The notes under the pieces are model-generated. The model searched no databases. It saw only the letters and a list, made by a program, of their open reading frames with translations, and had not been told where the DNA came from. From an uncultured Pedobacter sp. (GTDB lineage Bacteria; Bacteroidota; Bacteroidia; Sphingobacteriales; Sphingobacteriaceae): 64,000 nt of DNA. Positions 1 to 8,052 of this stretch are shown in pieces (position 1 is the stretch's first letter; every line of letters starts with the position of its first letter). The translations under genes were made by a program, and so were the position numbers. The stretch lies in contig NZ_CAMLIG010000022.1 in NCBI RefSeq assembly GCF_946480185.1, forward strand, positions 1-64,000. Reading direction: 5' to 3'.

Positions 1-1008
1 ATGCTGAGCCCCTATGCTAAAACAGTGGCGACTCAAACAGCATTAGGTTTAAAAGCACCAATTGCGTCTCCAACATTTACCGGAATATTAACCGCTCCTA
101 GCATTGTTAAGTCTGGAGGTACGTCATCCCAATTTTTAAAAGCAGATGGAAGCGTAGATGCGAACAGTTATCTTACCTCTTCTACGACTACAGACATTTC
201 TGTAAATGGAGTAAAAATAGGTAGAGGGGTAGGGGGGGATAATTCGAATACTGCATTAGGTTCCGATGCATTGGGTACTGGAACCGGTTCGAGAAATACT
301 GCGGTGGGCTTTTTTGCTCTTAAATCTTATGTTGGAACCTCATTTGACAACAATACCGCCGTAGGCTATAATAATTCTGTAAGTTTAACAACCGGACAAC
401 AAAATACTGCTTTAGGAGCGGAAACCTTATCATCTATTACAAGTGGAACTGGTAGTACCGCTATTGGAGCCCAAACATTAATGGCTGCAACAGGTGATAA
501 TAATACCGCTTTAGGGCATAATGCTGGAAATATTATAACAACCGGTTCAGGAAATACTTTTTTAGGAAACGGTACAAATGGAAACGCAGCAACTTTATCT
601 AACTCTACAGCTATAGGATATGGAGCAATAGTTACCGCTAATAATACCATCCAATTGGGCAATACAAATGTAACTGCCGTTAACACAAATGGTACTTTAA
701 CCGCAGCGGCTGTTATAAGATCTGGAGGTACTTCATCACAATATTTAATGGCAGATGGTTCTGTTTCAACGGGGCCGGCCACAGTTAGGGAAGTGGCGGA
801 TGAGTTTACGGCTACGGGATCGCAAACCAGCTTTACTTTAACGCAAACACCATCAGCAAATAGCAAAGTAAAAATGTATATTAATGGGATAAGAATTAGC
901 AATACCGCCTACTCTTTTACAGGAACTACTTTAACTTACGTCCCTGCAAACAATGGTGCTTATGCTTTATCTGCTAATGACAGAATTCAATTTGATTATT
1001 ATTACTAG
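1..1008 (+). CDS. Adhesin or tail-fibre-like repeat protein, probably 5'-truncated by the window edge
   Basis: The reading frame is open from base 1, so the true start probably lies outside the window; 335 residues are visible. The protein is rich in Gly, Asn, Thr and Ala. It carries repeated units of the form NTALGxxAL / NTAVGxxAL / STAIGxxxL (about residues 83-205), which resemble the left-handed coil repeats of YadA-type head domains and phage tail fibres. A segment GGTSSQFLKADGSV near residue 39 recurs as GGTSSQYLMADGSV near residue 244, an internal duplication. The C-terminus (about 262-335) looks like a small beta-rich domain ending in aromatic residues. A secreted gene follows 10 bp downstream, so the two are probably co-transcribed. 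The role is inferred to be surface attachment; no enzyme motif is visible. Confidence 0.6.
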   Translation: MLSPYAKTVATQTALGLKAPIASPTFTGILTAPSIVKSGGTSSQFLKADGSVDANSYLTSSTTTDISVNGVKIGRGVGGDNSNTALGSDALGTGTGSRNTAVGFFALKSYVGTSFDNNTAVGYNNSVSLTTGQQNTALGAETLSSITSGTGSTAIGAQTLMAATGDNNTALGHNAGNIITTGSGNTFLGNGTNGNAATLSNSTAIGYGAIVTANNTIQLGNTNVTAVNTNGTLTAAAVIRSGGTSSQYLMADGSVSTGPATVREVADEFTATGSQTSFTLTQTPSANSKVKMYINGIRISNTAYSFTGTTLTYVPANNGAYALSANDRIQFDYYY

Positions 1009-1018
1009 ACCATCAATA

Positions 1019-3196
1019 ATGAAAAGGCTCTTTTTAATTTTGCTGGTTATTTTTAGTATCCAATCGGCAATTGCACAAAATACATTAGATAAATTGGGGC
1101 TAACAAGCACCAACCAAGCTACTGTTGCATATTCATTAAGATTATTGAGCAGTAGCTATACTGGGAATGCGATACAGGTGAGGAGAAGTAATGATAATAC
1201 TACACAGGATATTGGATTTGATGGTAACGGTATTTTAGATACCGTAGCATTAAAAGCATTTGTTGGGACTAATAATGGCTTGGTGACAATTTGGTATGAT
1301 CAAAGTGGGAATGGTAGAGACCTCACACAAATCATTTCTTCTAAACAACCCGCCATTATTAATAATGGCAGTATTTACAGAAGAAATGGAGTTCCGGTTA
1401 TTTTTCACGATGCTAGTGACGATGGTATGCGTTATGCGGGTAGCGATTATTTGACAACAACCCCGGTTTCTGTTAATATTATTGCCAGTAGTAACGGTGA
1501 TAATGTAACGCTTAGAAGAGCCGTACAAGGAACTAATAATTGGTTAATTGGTCCTTATAATAATCAACATAGCTGGTTTGCTGATGGCTGGAACAATCAG
1601 ATAAGTATGCCCTGGAGCACATCCAATTTGGAAATATTTACCGTTATAGAACCTGCGGCAAGTGCTAATACCTCATTTCGAAATGGATCAGCTCAAACAA
1701 CAGGCAACAATAAAGGAGTTCCAAATAAAATTCAAACTGGAGCAGAAGGTGCTTATAGCGAGCCTTTTAATGGTTTTTTAAATGAGATTTTAGCTTTTAA
1801 TAGCGAACTCAATACCAATGATCGCAAAACTTTAGAAGACAACCAGAGTTTATATTACTCTGTAATTACCAATGGCGAGGCAAGATTAAATTCTATTGGT
1901 CTAAGTAGTGGCTCTTTATCTCCCACTTTTAGCCTTTCAACCTATACTTATAATGTGGAGATAAGTACTCCTACCATAACTATCACTCCATCAACAAATT
2001 TGGCAGACAATACAATTTTAGTAAACGGCAATTCAGTTACGAGCGGGACTCCATCTTCTGCCATCGCCTTGTCGGAAGGAAATAATGTAATTCCGTTGAA
2101 GGTAACTTTAGCCGATGGTATTACGTCGCAAGATTATACCTTAAACGTAACTAAGCATTTAACCACTACACTTTCTAATTTTGATGACCAAAGTAAAAAA
2201 TATTTTGACCAATCTTTTGTTTTGGTAGCGCCAGCAAGCAATAGTTCTGGCACTTTTACTTATACCAGTAGTAATTCTGCTGTTGCTACCATTAGTGGGT
2301 CAACAGTTAATATTGTTGGAGCTGGTACTTCTACCATTACTGCAAACCAAGCTTCGGATGGTATATACGAAAGTAAAAGCATTGCTATGGTTTTAACCAT
2401 CGATCAGTCAGAAATTATCACCAAAAACGGAAAGTTGAGCAAGATTGATTTAAATTATTTAACAAGAAATGGCAGACTGAGCGGAAGTTTAGCTGTAGAT
2501 AAAAACGGTAAAATATCGACTGTAAAAACCACGGGAACCGGTCTGTCTTCGGCTGATCCCGGAAAAAGTGCTTACCAAATCAAACAAGATTATCCTAATT
2601 CTGCTGATGGTTTGTACTGGATAAAAAATTCAAATATCAATGGAGGTGCGCCCTTTCAGATTTATGCGGATATGACTACCGATGGCGGAGGCTGGACTTT
2701 AATAATGAAAAACTCGAACAGTAGTGGCTGGACACATGCTAACGCTATTTCACTGAATACTACAATTCCATTTTCAGGCACTGCGGATGTAATAAGCACA
2801 TCTACTCCTAATTATTCTATTATCACTTGGGCCGATTACCTAAAGAAAAGTGAAAGTGGTTTCCAATATATGATAGATGCAACAACAAGAGGAAGTTTTG
2901 GTGGAATATGGACCGCGAACGGTAATTACAGTTTTATTAAAGAAGATAATTCTCAAACAGATATTACACTGGATATAAAGTTTGGAACGTGGAATTATGT
3001 AAACGATAATGGCATTAGCAAAAGAATGCCCTGGTACCAGAACGATTGTGGAACAATAACTACAGATAACGTCGGAGGTAATTGGTGGGGAGCATTAATT
3101 TCAATTTGTGGGTGGAATCCTGCCCCTTGGATATATGATGGTGGTGGAGGTGCTACAGACCCAGATCCGAGAATAATATGGTACTGGGTAAGATAA
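1019..3196 (+). CDS. Secreted multidomain lectin-like protein with C-terminal fibrinogen-like domain
   Basis: The ATG at 1019 is chosen because it opens a good signal peptide (MKRLFLILLVIFSIQSAIAQ); a GTG further upstream adds 22 residues inside the preceding gene. The mature protein of about 705 residues has several recognisable blocks. First comes an arabinofuranosidase-catalytic-like/LamG-like sandwich (about 30-275) with the family-typical phrase TIWYDQSGNGRDLTQ. Next is a cadherin-like beta-sandwich (about 285-375) and a bacterial Ig-like region (about 378-460). The last is a fibrinogen-related domain (about 530-725) with DGGGWTLIMKNSNSSGW. No T9SS C-terminal sorting domain is obvious. 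Such proteins are usually surface or secreted carbohydrate-binding or adhesive factors; enzymatic activity is not implied by what can be seen. Confidence 0.7.
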   Translation: MKRLFLILLVIFSIQSAIAQNTLDKLGLTSTNQATVAYSLRLLSSSYTGNAIQVRRSNDNTTQDIGFDGNGILDTVALKAFVGTNNGLVTIWYDQSGNGRDLTQIISSKQPAIINNGSIYRRNGVPVIFHDASDDGMRYAGSDYLTTTPVSVNIIASSNGDNVTLRRAVQGTNNWLIGPYNNQHSWFADGWNNQISMPWSTSNLEIFTVIEPAASANTSFRNGSAQTTGNNKGVPNKIQTGAEGAYSEPFNGFLNEILAFNSELNTNDRKTLEDNQSLYYSVITNGEARLNSIGLSSGSLSPTFSLSTYTYNVEISTPTITITPSTNLADNTILVNGNSVTSGTPSSAIALSEGNNVIPLKVTLADGITSQDYTLNVTKHLTTTLSNFDDQSKKYFDQSFVLVAPASNSSGTFTYTSSNSAVATISGSTVNIVGAGTSTITANQASDGIYESKSIAMVLTIDQSEIITKNGKLSKIDLNYLTRNGRLSGSLAVDKNGKISTVKTTGTGLSSADPGKSAYQIKQDYPNSADGLYWIKNSNINGGAPFQIYADMTTDGGGWTLIMKNSNSSGWTHANAISLNTTIPFSGTADVISTSTPNYSIITWADYLKKSESGFQYMIDATTRGSFGGIWTANGNYSFIKEDNSQTDITLDIKFGTWNYVNDNGISKRMPWYQNDCGTITTDNVGGNWWGALISICGWNPAPWIYDGGGGATDPDPRIIWYWVR

Positions 3197-3214
3197 TTTA
3201 AAATTTTATTAACA

Positions 3215-3242
3215 AAAAAATCCTATTTGCACAGGATTTTTT
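3215..3242. terminator. Intrinsic terminator, probably bidirectional
   Basis: A perfect inverted repeat AAAAAATCCT / AGGATTTTTT encloses an 8-nt loop and is A-rich on one side and T-rich on the other. It lies between the end of the fibrinogen-domain gene and the convergent small gene ending at 3262, so it can serve both. Confidence 0.8.
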
Positions 3243-3261
3243 GTTTTGTAGATGGAGAATA

Positions 3262-3555
3262 TCATTTAAGGGCATCAATTGCTTCCTGAGCTCTTAAGCC
3301 CTCAATGTTGTTTTTACCTTCAAATTTATTTTTCACCTCCTCAAAGTTTTCTAAAACAGCTGCAATAGAATCTAATATTTCGGCAGCATTTTGGTGCATA
3401 TCGCCTAATTTGTCTTCTAATTTTTTGTTGCTTAACTCAATATTATCAACTTCAATTTTCCCGATTTTTTGGATTACAGCAGTTTGGCTATGTTTTAAGT
3501 CTTCCAATTCCCTGCTTATCTTTTCCATTAAATCAAACGTTTTTAGCTTGTCCAT
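3262..3555 (-). CDS. Small predicted coiled-coil protein, function unknown
   Basis: The protein has 97 residues if it starts at the ATG at 3555 (MDKLKTFDLMEKISRELEDL); a TTG seven codons upstream is less likely. It is strongly charged and nearly all predicted helix, with heptad-like spacing of Leu/Ile/Val, so a coiled coil is likely. There is no signal peptide or membrane segment. I do not recognise the family. It is convergent with the gene to its left and lies 58 bp downstream of a DUF2147 gene read in the same direction, so the two could share a transcript. Confidence 0.6.
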   Translation of the reverse strand: MDKLKTFDLMEKISRELEDLKHSQTAVIQKIGKIEVDNIELSNKKLEDKLGDMHQNAAEILDSIAAVLENFEEVKNKFEGKNNIEGLRAQEAIDALK

Positions 3556-3613
3556 TATTTTAAAATTTTTATACAATTGCTGTAAACCAGTAATAATGCC
3601 AAGAATTTAATTG

Positions 3614-4072
3614 TTAAGGTTTGTACCTAGTAAAAGTTAGGGTTTGGCATAAAAATTCAAATTTCCAATAGCCTTTAACTTCCATTTGGTTGTCGTCGTT
3701 AAAATAAACTACAGAACTCCAATGCCGTCCACTACTTGGGTCATAAATTTTGCCTTTTTCCCAACGGTGTTTTTCAGGATTATACGTTAAGCCCTCGAGA
3801 ACATCCATACCTAAAATCAACTGATTTCTTAATGATTTATTCGGATTGTTAATGTCCAATCTGGTCTTCATAGGTCTGCTCAAATCATCAGTATCATTAA
3901 ACCATAACACTTTAGCTTTAAACTGATTAGATACTTTGTAAACATCAATGATTACATTTTTTTTGGTTGATATCCACCTGCCTAAAATGTCGTTTTGACC
4001 TTGGGCATAAATTGCTTGCGCCGGTATGGAAAGCATAAAACAAATGATGAAAAACCTAAATGGTTGCTGCAT
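3614..4072 (-). CDS. DUF2147 family exported protein
   Basis: This is a 152-residue protein with a signal peptide (about residues 1-24, ending in QAIYAQ). The mature part begins with the family-typical pattern GRWISTKKNVIIDVYK and continues with the beta-strand-rich DUF2147 fold, ending in a YWKFEFLCQTLTFTR strand. DUF2147 proteins are periplasmic or surface proteins common in Bacteroidetes; their biochemical role is not established. It is divergent from csaA with only 56 bp between the start codons, so both promoters must lie in that short space or overlap the genes. Confidence 0.85.
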   Translation of the reverse strand: MQQPFRFFIICFMLSIPAQAIYAQGQNDILGRWISTKKNVIIDVYKVSNQFKAKVLWFNDTDDLSRPMKTRLDINNPNKSLRNQLILGMDVLEGLTYNPEKHRWEKGKIYDPSSGRHWSSVVYFNDDNQMEVKGYWKFEFLCQTLTFTRYKP

Positions 4073-4128
4073 ATAAAACGATTTTCTTTAAAGAAAGCAA
4101 TTATCCGGCTAATTGTTACTTTAGAGTT

Positions 4129-4458
4129 ATGAATAATTTTGAGGCTTTTGAAAAATTGGATATACGGACTGGCACAATTATAAAAGTGGAACTTTTTAAA
4201 GAGGTTAAAAAGCCGGCTTTTAAAGTGTGGATAGATTTTGGTGACTTAGGCATAAAAAAATCGTCTGCACAACTTACTGTACTTTATAAAGCCGAAGACC
4301 TAATTGGAAAACAGGTGATTGCCATTGTTAATTTTGAACCTAAGCAGATTGCCAATTTTATGAGCGAGTGTTTAATTTTAGGTGCTGTGGGCGAAGGAAA
4401 TGCGGTAACTTTATTGACTACGGATAGGCAAGTGCTTAACGGAATGAAAATTATGTAA
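4129..4458 (+). CDS. csaA: CsaA-type tRNA-binding-domain chaperone
   Basis: The ATG at 4129 gives 109 residues, the usual CsaA length; an upstream ATG at 4060 would overlap the divergent DUF2147 gene. The sequence is a single OB-fold tRNA-binding domain. It opens with FEAFEKLDIRTGTIIKVE and contains KPAFKVWIDFG and QVIAIVNFEPKQIANFMSECL, the strands characteristic of the EMAP/ARC1/CsaA group. CsaA has chaperone and export-related activity in Bacillus; in Bacteroidetes the assignment rests on sequence type only. The gene stands alone, with no co-directional neighbour. Confidence 0.9.
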   Translation: MNNFEAFEKLDIRTGTIIKVELFKEVKKPAFKVWIDFGDLGIKKSSAQLTVLYKAEDLIGKQVIAIVNFEPKQIANFMSECLILGAVGEGNAVTLLTTDRQVLNGMKIM

Positions 4459-4505
4459 AGGTATTTTTTTGTGGGCAGAAGGCATTTGGATTGCTTAATA
4501 TCAGT

Positions 4506-4688
4506 TTAATGCCTTGAATTCTTTTTATAGCTATTAATCATCCATCTTACAAAATCCATATTTAAAGCCAAATAAACAACTAACACAATTAAAATCCCAA
4601 CAAGTTTACCAAACCGTAAGCCTAATAATATTAAAAAGCCTAAGGCGATGAAGTGGCGGTAGATATAAAATTTTACTGGTTTCATCAT
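4506..4688 (-). CDS. Small membrane protein of unknown function
   Basis: This 60-residue protein has one long hydrophobic stretch (about 12-45) that could form one or two membrane helices, flanked by basic residues (KPVKFYIYRH at the start, NSYKKNSRH at the end). The gene lies 22 bp downstream of aguA in the same direction and is probably read through from it. The family is not recognised. Good codon structure and the basic-hydrophobic-basic design suggest a real gene rather than chance. Confidence 0.55.
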   Translation of the reverse strand: MMKPVKFYIYRHFIALGFLILLGLRFGKLVGILIVLVVYLALNMDFVRWMINSYKKNSRH

Positions 4689-4710
4689 TGAATAATATCA
4701 AAAGGCCAAT

Positions 4711-5784
4711 TTAAACAGCTGGCTCTTGCTGACTTAAACAATGGAAACTGCCCAATCCCCAAATAATATCTGTTGAATCTATGCCAACGGTTTCTCTGTC
4801 CGGAAAGCAGTTGGCGATGATGTCTAAAGCTATTTTATCTTTATCACAACGGTAAGTGGGCACAATTACATGGGCATTGCTGATGTAAAAATTCGCGTAA
4901 GATGCCGGTAAACGCGTATTCTCATAAATCACGGCATCGGGCATGGGCAATTCTATGATGTTTAAAGCTTCGCCATTTAATAAGCGCATAGCTTTCAGTT
5001 CTTCTAAATTGGTTTGTAACAATTCATAGTTTTCATCTTCCGGATTATCTTCAACTACGGTTAAAACAGTGTTTCGGTTTACAAAACGTACTGTATCATC
5101 AATATGTCCGTCGGTATCATCCCCAACAATACCATCACTCACCCAAAGCACCTGTTGTTGTCCGTAATAGTCTTTTAAATATTGCTCAACCTGTTGTTGG
5201 CTTAAAGCTGGATTTCTGTTGGGGTTTAACAAACAACTTTTAGAAGTTAGCACCGTTCCTTCGCCGTTGAATTCTACAGAACCGCCTTCCATAATAATTC
5301 CCGGGTGATAAACAGGGATATTAAAATGTGCGCCAATTTTAGTTGGAATCACATCATCCAAATCAAAAGGAGGATATTTGCCACCCCAAGCGTTAAAATC
5401 CCAATCTACAATAACTTTCTTTTGCTCGGCATTTGGGTTAATCAAAAAAGCCGGGCCGTGGTCTCGGCACCAAGCATCGTTACTTGGATTGAAGTAAAAT
5501 TCAACTTTACGTAAATCAGCCCCAGCTTCTTCAATGTGTTTTAAAGCAAAAGCCTTCATTTCCTCGTCACTAACATTGATACGCACTTTCTCAGAAAGCG
5601 AAAGGTACTTTATAAACTCCGCATATTTCGGATAAATGGCATCGATTTTCCCCGGCCAGCTTTCTTCTTTATGTGGCCAAGTAAGCCAAGTAGCTTCGTG
5701 TTTAGCCCATTCGGGAGGGAAAGTGTAGCCGGATTTAGTCGGCAGTCCGTTGTCAGAAGTCAGATGTTCTGTTGGCATAATCAT
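4711..5784 (-). CDS. aguA: Agmatine deiminase
   Basis: Converts agmatine to N-carbamoylputrescine and ammonia in the cytoplasm, on the arginine-decarboxylase route to putrescine. At 357 residues it has the family length. Diagnostic blocks are PPEWAKHEATWLTWPHKE (about 23-40), NDAWCRDHGPAF (102-113), EGGSVEFNGEGTVL, DDTDGHIDDTVRF, and the C-terminal GLGSFHCLSQQ with the nucleophilic Cys at 349. The guanidine-group-modifying fold residues (Asp, His, Cys) are therefore present. A second ATG two codons in (MPTEHL) is an equally good start. The partner enzyme AguB is encoded on the same strand further upstream (6959-7831), separated by a metallopeptidase-like gene. Confidence 0.95.
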   Translation of the reverse strand: MIMPTEHLTSDNGLPTKSGYTFPPEWAKHEATWLTWPHKEESWPGKIDAIYPKYAEFIKYLSLSEKVRINVSDEEMKAFALKHIEEAGADLRKVEFYFNPSNDAWCRDHGPAFLINPNAEQKKVIVDWDFNAWGGKYPPFDLDDVIPTKIGAHFNIPVYHPGIIMEGGSVEFNGEGTVLTSKSCLLNPNRNPALSQQQVEQYLKDYYGQQQVLWVSDGIVGDDTDGHIDDTVRFVNRNTVLTVVEDNPEDENYELLQTNLEELKAMRLLNGEALNIIELPMPDAVIYENTRLPASYANFYISNAHVIVPTYRCDKDKIALDIIANCFPDRETVGIDSTDIIWGLGSFHCLSQQEPAV

Positions 5785-5822
5785 AAATTAATTTAATGTC
5801 TAACGGATTTTTAGACTGTCAT

Positions 5823-6920
5823 TTACTTAATTAAATCTTTAACATAATTTGGAAAATCATTCATCTTTATTCCTGTTAATTTTTCTAGATGTTCGAAATA
5901 ACTATCTACACTTTGATTTGAGTCGAACAGTTCTCTAATTGCAGAAAATCCTTTTTCCTCTTCTATTTTTTTACAAATTAGTCCACTTATAATATAAGTA
6001 AGGGGAATTCCTTTATCAATTCTATCAAAATCAACAAACATTTTGGTGACGTCCGCATGTGGGTTATTTTCTAAAAATGATTTGGCTATAATTCGTAAAT
6101 CCGATATTGGAATACCTCCACTACCACCAATATAAGTCGCATATCCTTCATGGACAATTCTGTTATAATTTTTGAAATTATTGGTGTAAAAATGAACAAC
6201 TTCATGAGGATACCATTCTGAGTTATTTCCAGCAAAAATAGTATGATTAGCTTCTGCTACTCCTCCATAGGTTGATAGATACATATTATCAATATAATCA
6301 CATCCCATTATTCTAAACAATTGAACAGGATCTTCACATTTATAATATGTAACAGGAATAATTTTTGTTGACAGCTTTTTAGCGAAGGATTTATTGAATT
6401 TATTTAACCTACTGGCTTCCTTTAAGTTAATCTTATTAGGATAAATATATAAAATACTTTCAACTTGCTTTCTGTTCCAGTTACGAGTATGATAATCTAC
6501 TGAATTATAAAAATAATATCTCCCATTTAGTTTCTTTGCAATTAGTGAATAACTTAGTACATGTTCTGCTAAATTATTAGAATCAATACCACTATATGAA
6601 ATAGTTACTAAAAATTGTGAATGCTCAACAACAGGAAGAATAGACACCAAGGTTGGTTTATTTACTTTAGTATCAACACTAAACCAAAAAAAAGGCTGTG
6701 GATTTTGTTTTAAATATTCAGGCTCAATGTACTTATTATTGGCATCTCCTTTAAAATGCAGTTTTAAAAATCCTTCTAATGAACTTAGAATTTCCTTCTT
6801 TTCTATACTATCTATTAAATGTGTAGAGTAGGGCATTTCGGCAATTGCAACATTTTTTTCCTGAGAAAAAGAAACATTTGCAATTAACAGAACAAAAAAT
6901 TGTACAATTAATAGTTTCAT
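5823..6920 (-). CDS. Exported gluzincin-type (peptidase MA-like) zinc metallopeptidase, putative
   Basis: This 365-residue protein has a signal peptide (MKLLIVQFFVLLIANVSFSQ). The visible catalytic signature is HEVVH within EWYPHEVVHFYTNN, followed after about 14 residues by HEGYATYIGG. HExxH plus a downstream EGxAxY-type glutamate is the zinc-ligand layout of gluzincins such as peptidase MA. The N-terminal half (about 25-210) has no recognised domain. The gene sits between aguA and aguB with short gaps on both sides (38 bp each) and looks more AT-rich than they are, suggesting insertion into a polyamine operon. Function is inferred from the motif only; the substrate is unknown. Confidence 0.6.
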   Translation of the reverse strand: MKLLIVQFFVLLIANVSFSQEKNVAIAEMPYSTHLIDSIEKKEILSSLEGFLKLHFKGDANNKYIEPEYLKQNPQPFFWFSVDTKVNKPTLVSILPVVEHSQFLVTISYSGIDSNNLAEHVLSYSLIAKKLNGRYYFYNSVDYHTRNWNRKQVESILYIYPNKINLKEASRLNKFNKSFAKKLSTKIIPVTYYKCEDPVQLFRIMGCDYIDNMYLSTYGGVAEANHTIFAGNNSEWYPHEVVHFYTNNFKNYNRIVHEGYATYIGGSGGIPISDLRIIAKSFLENNPHADVTKMFVDFDRIDKGIPLTYIISGLICKKIEEEKGFSAIRELFDSNQSVDSYFEHLEKLTGIKMNDFPNYVKDLIK

Positions 6921-6958
6921 GTATTTTACAGAAAAGTTTATTAAATCCTAACGACTAC

Positions 6959-7831
6959 TTAACCCTCATCAATAAACCGCTTCACAATCTGCCCGTAAGA
7001 ATCAATTCTTCTGTCTCTTAAAAATGGCCAATGTACACGATAGCTGTCAGATTTTCCTAGGTCAATTTCTTGAACGTGAACTTCTTCGTTATCTACAGAA
7101 CCCTTGTATAATAATTTGCCGAAAGGGTTTGCAATGAAAGATCCGCCCCAAAACTTAACGCCGGCTTCTTCGCCAACACGGTTCACACCAACTACGTGAA
7201 CGCCATTTGCAATGGCATGAGAGCTTTGAATGGTTTGCCAAGCGTTGTGTTGCTCGTCGTTAGTTTCTTGGTCTTGCGTGGTTGCCCAACCTATTGCTGT
7301 TGGGTAAAAAAGAATTTCGGCACCCATTAAACTCGTTAATCTGGCGGCTTCGGGGTACCATTGGTCCCAACAGATTAAAACCCCGATGGTGGCAAATTTG
7401 GTTTTAAAAACTTTATAGCCTAAATCGCCGGGAGTAAAATAGAATTTCTCGTAAAAACCGGGATCATCTGGAATGTGCATTTTGCGGTATTTACCTAAAT
7501 AAGAGCCGTCGGCATCTAAAACCGCAGTGGTATTATGATAAATTCCTTCGGTACGTTTTTCAAAAAGTGAAGCAATAATTACAACGCCTAATTCGCCAGC
7601 AAGTTTTTGCAAAGCATCTGTTGAAGGGCCCGGAATAGTTTCTGCCAAGGCAAAATTGTTGTAATTTTCTTCATCGCAAAAATATAAAGAGGTGAAAAGT
7701 TCCTGTAAACAGATGATATGAGCGCCTTTTTCGGCGGCCTGTCTTATTCTGATGGATGCTTTTTCCAGATTATCTTCTTTATGTGGCGAGCAAGACATCT
7801 GCACCAAGCCTAGCTTTACGTTTTTCTTCAT
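6959..7831 (-). CDS. aguB: N-carbamoylputrescine amidase
   Basis: A nitrilase-superfamily enzyme that hydrolyses N-carbamoylputrescine to putrescine, CO2 and ammonia. All three catalytic residues are visible in the usual order: Glu44 in ICLQELF, Lys117 in GKYRKMHIP and Cys154 in GVLICWDQWYPEAARL. Length (290) fits the family. The pairing with aguA on the same strand supports this substrate over other nitrilase-family amides. It is the first gene of the presumed aguB-peptidase-aguA-small protein transcript, with a candidate promoter at 7854-7861. Confidence 0.95.
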   Translation of the reverse strand: MKKNVKLGLVQMSCSPHKEDNLEKASIRIRQAAEKGAHIICLQELFTSLYFCDEENYNNFALAETIPGPSTDALQKLAGELGVVIIASLFEKRTEGIYHNTTAVLDADGSYLGKYRKMHIPDDPGFYEKFYFTPGDLGYKVFKTKFATIGVLICWDQWYPEAARLTSLMGAEILFYPTAIGWATTQDQETNDEQHNAWQTIQSSHAIANGVHVVGVNRVGEEAGVKFWGGSFIANPFGKLLYKGSVDNEEVHVQEIDLGKSDSYRVHWPFLRDRRIDSYGQIVKRFIDEG

Positions 7832-7853
7832 GGTATAGTCTTAATAATTTCTG

Positions 7854-7861
7854 CAAAAGTA
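7854..7861 (-). promoter_or_regulatory. Candidate -7 box upstream of aguB
   Basis: On the minus strand the bases read TACTTTTG, a perfect match to the Bacteroidetes -7 element TAnnTTTG, 22 bp before the aguB ATG. No clear TTTG -33 element was found at the expected distance, so the assignment is moderate. Confidence 0.45.
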
Positions 7862-7992
7862 AGAAATTGAAATTTATAAATATATGCTCAGTGTTAAATG
7901 CAACGGGAATAATTCACATTTATAATCCTGTTAAACATCCAGCAGGAGAAGAGTTATTCGTGTTGTTTAGGAAATAAATACTGACTTGGATA

Positions 7993-8031
7993 ATTTTAGG
8001 GTGAAATAATGATATGTTTTCACCCTAAAAT
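7993..8031 (-). terminator. Strong hairpin downstream of the amino acid permease gene
   Basis: A perfect 14-bp inverted repeat (ATTTTAGGGTGAAA / TTTCACCCTAAAAT) with an 11-nt loop lies 22 bp beyond the stop of the minus-strand permease gene. It is the only evident structure in the 221-bp gap between that gene and aguB. The T-run is short, so it may stabilise the 3' end as well as terminate. Confidence 0.65.
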
Positions 8032-8052
8032 CTGTTTAAAATCTACTGGCAA

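Noticed and set aside
366..902. Minus-strand open frame of 178 codons opposite the first repeat protein
   Set aside because: Low-complexity Val/Pro/Ala-rich mirror of the Gly/Asn/Thr repeat coding sequence; a shadow frame.
7756..7977. Plus-strand frame overlapping the start of aguB
   Set aside because: Half of it is antisense to aguB, and its only protein-like end (NPVKHPAGEELFVLF) is too short to support a gene or pseudogene.
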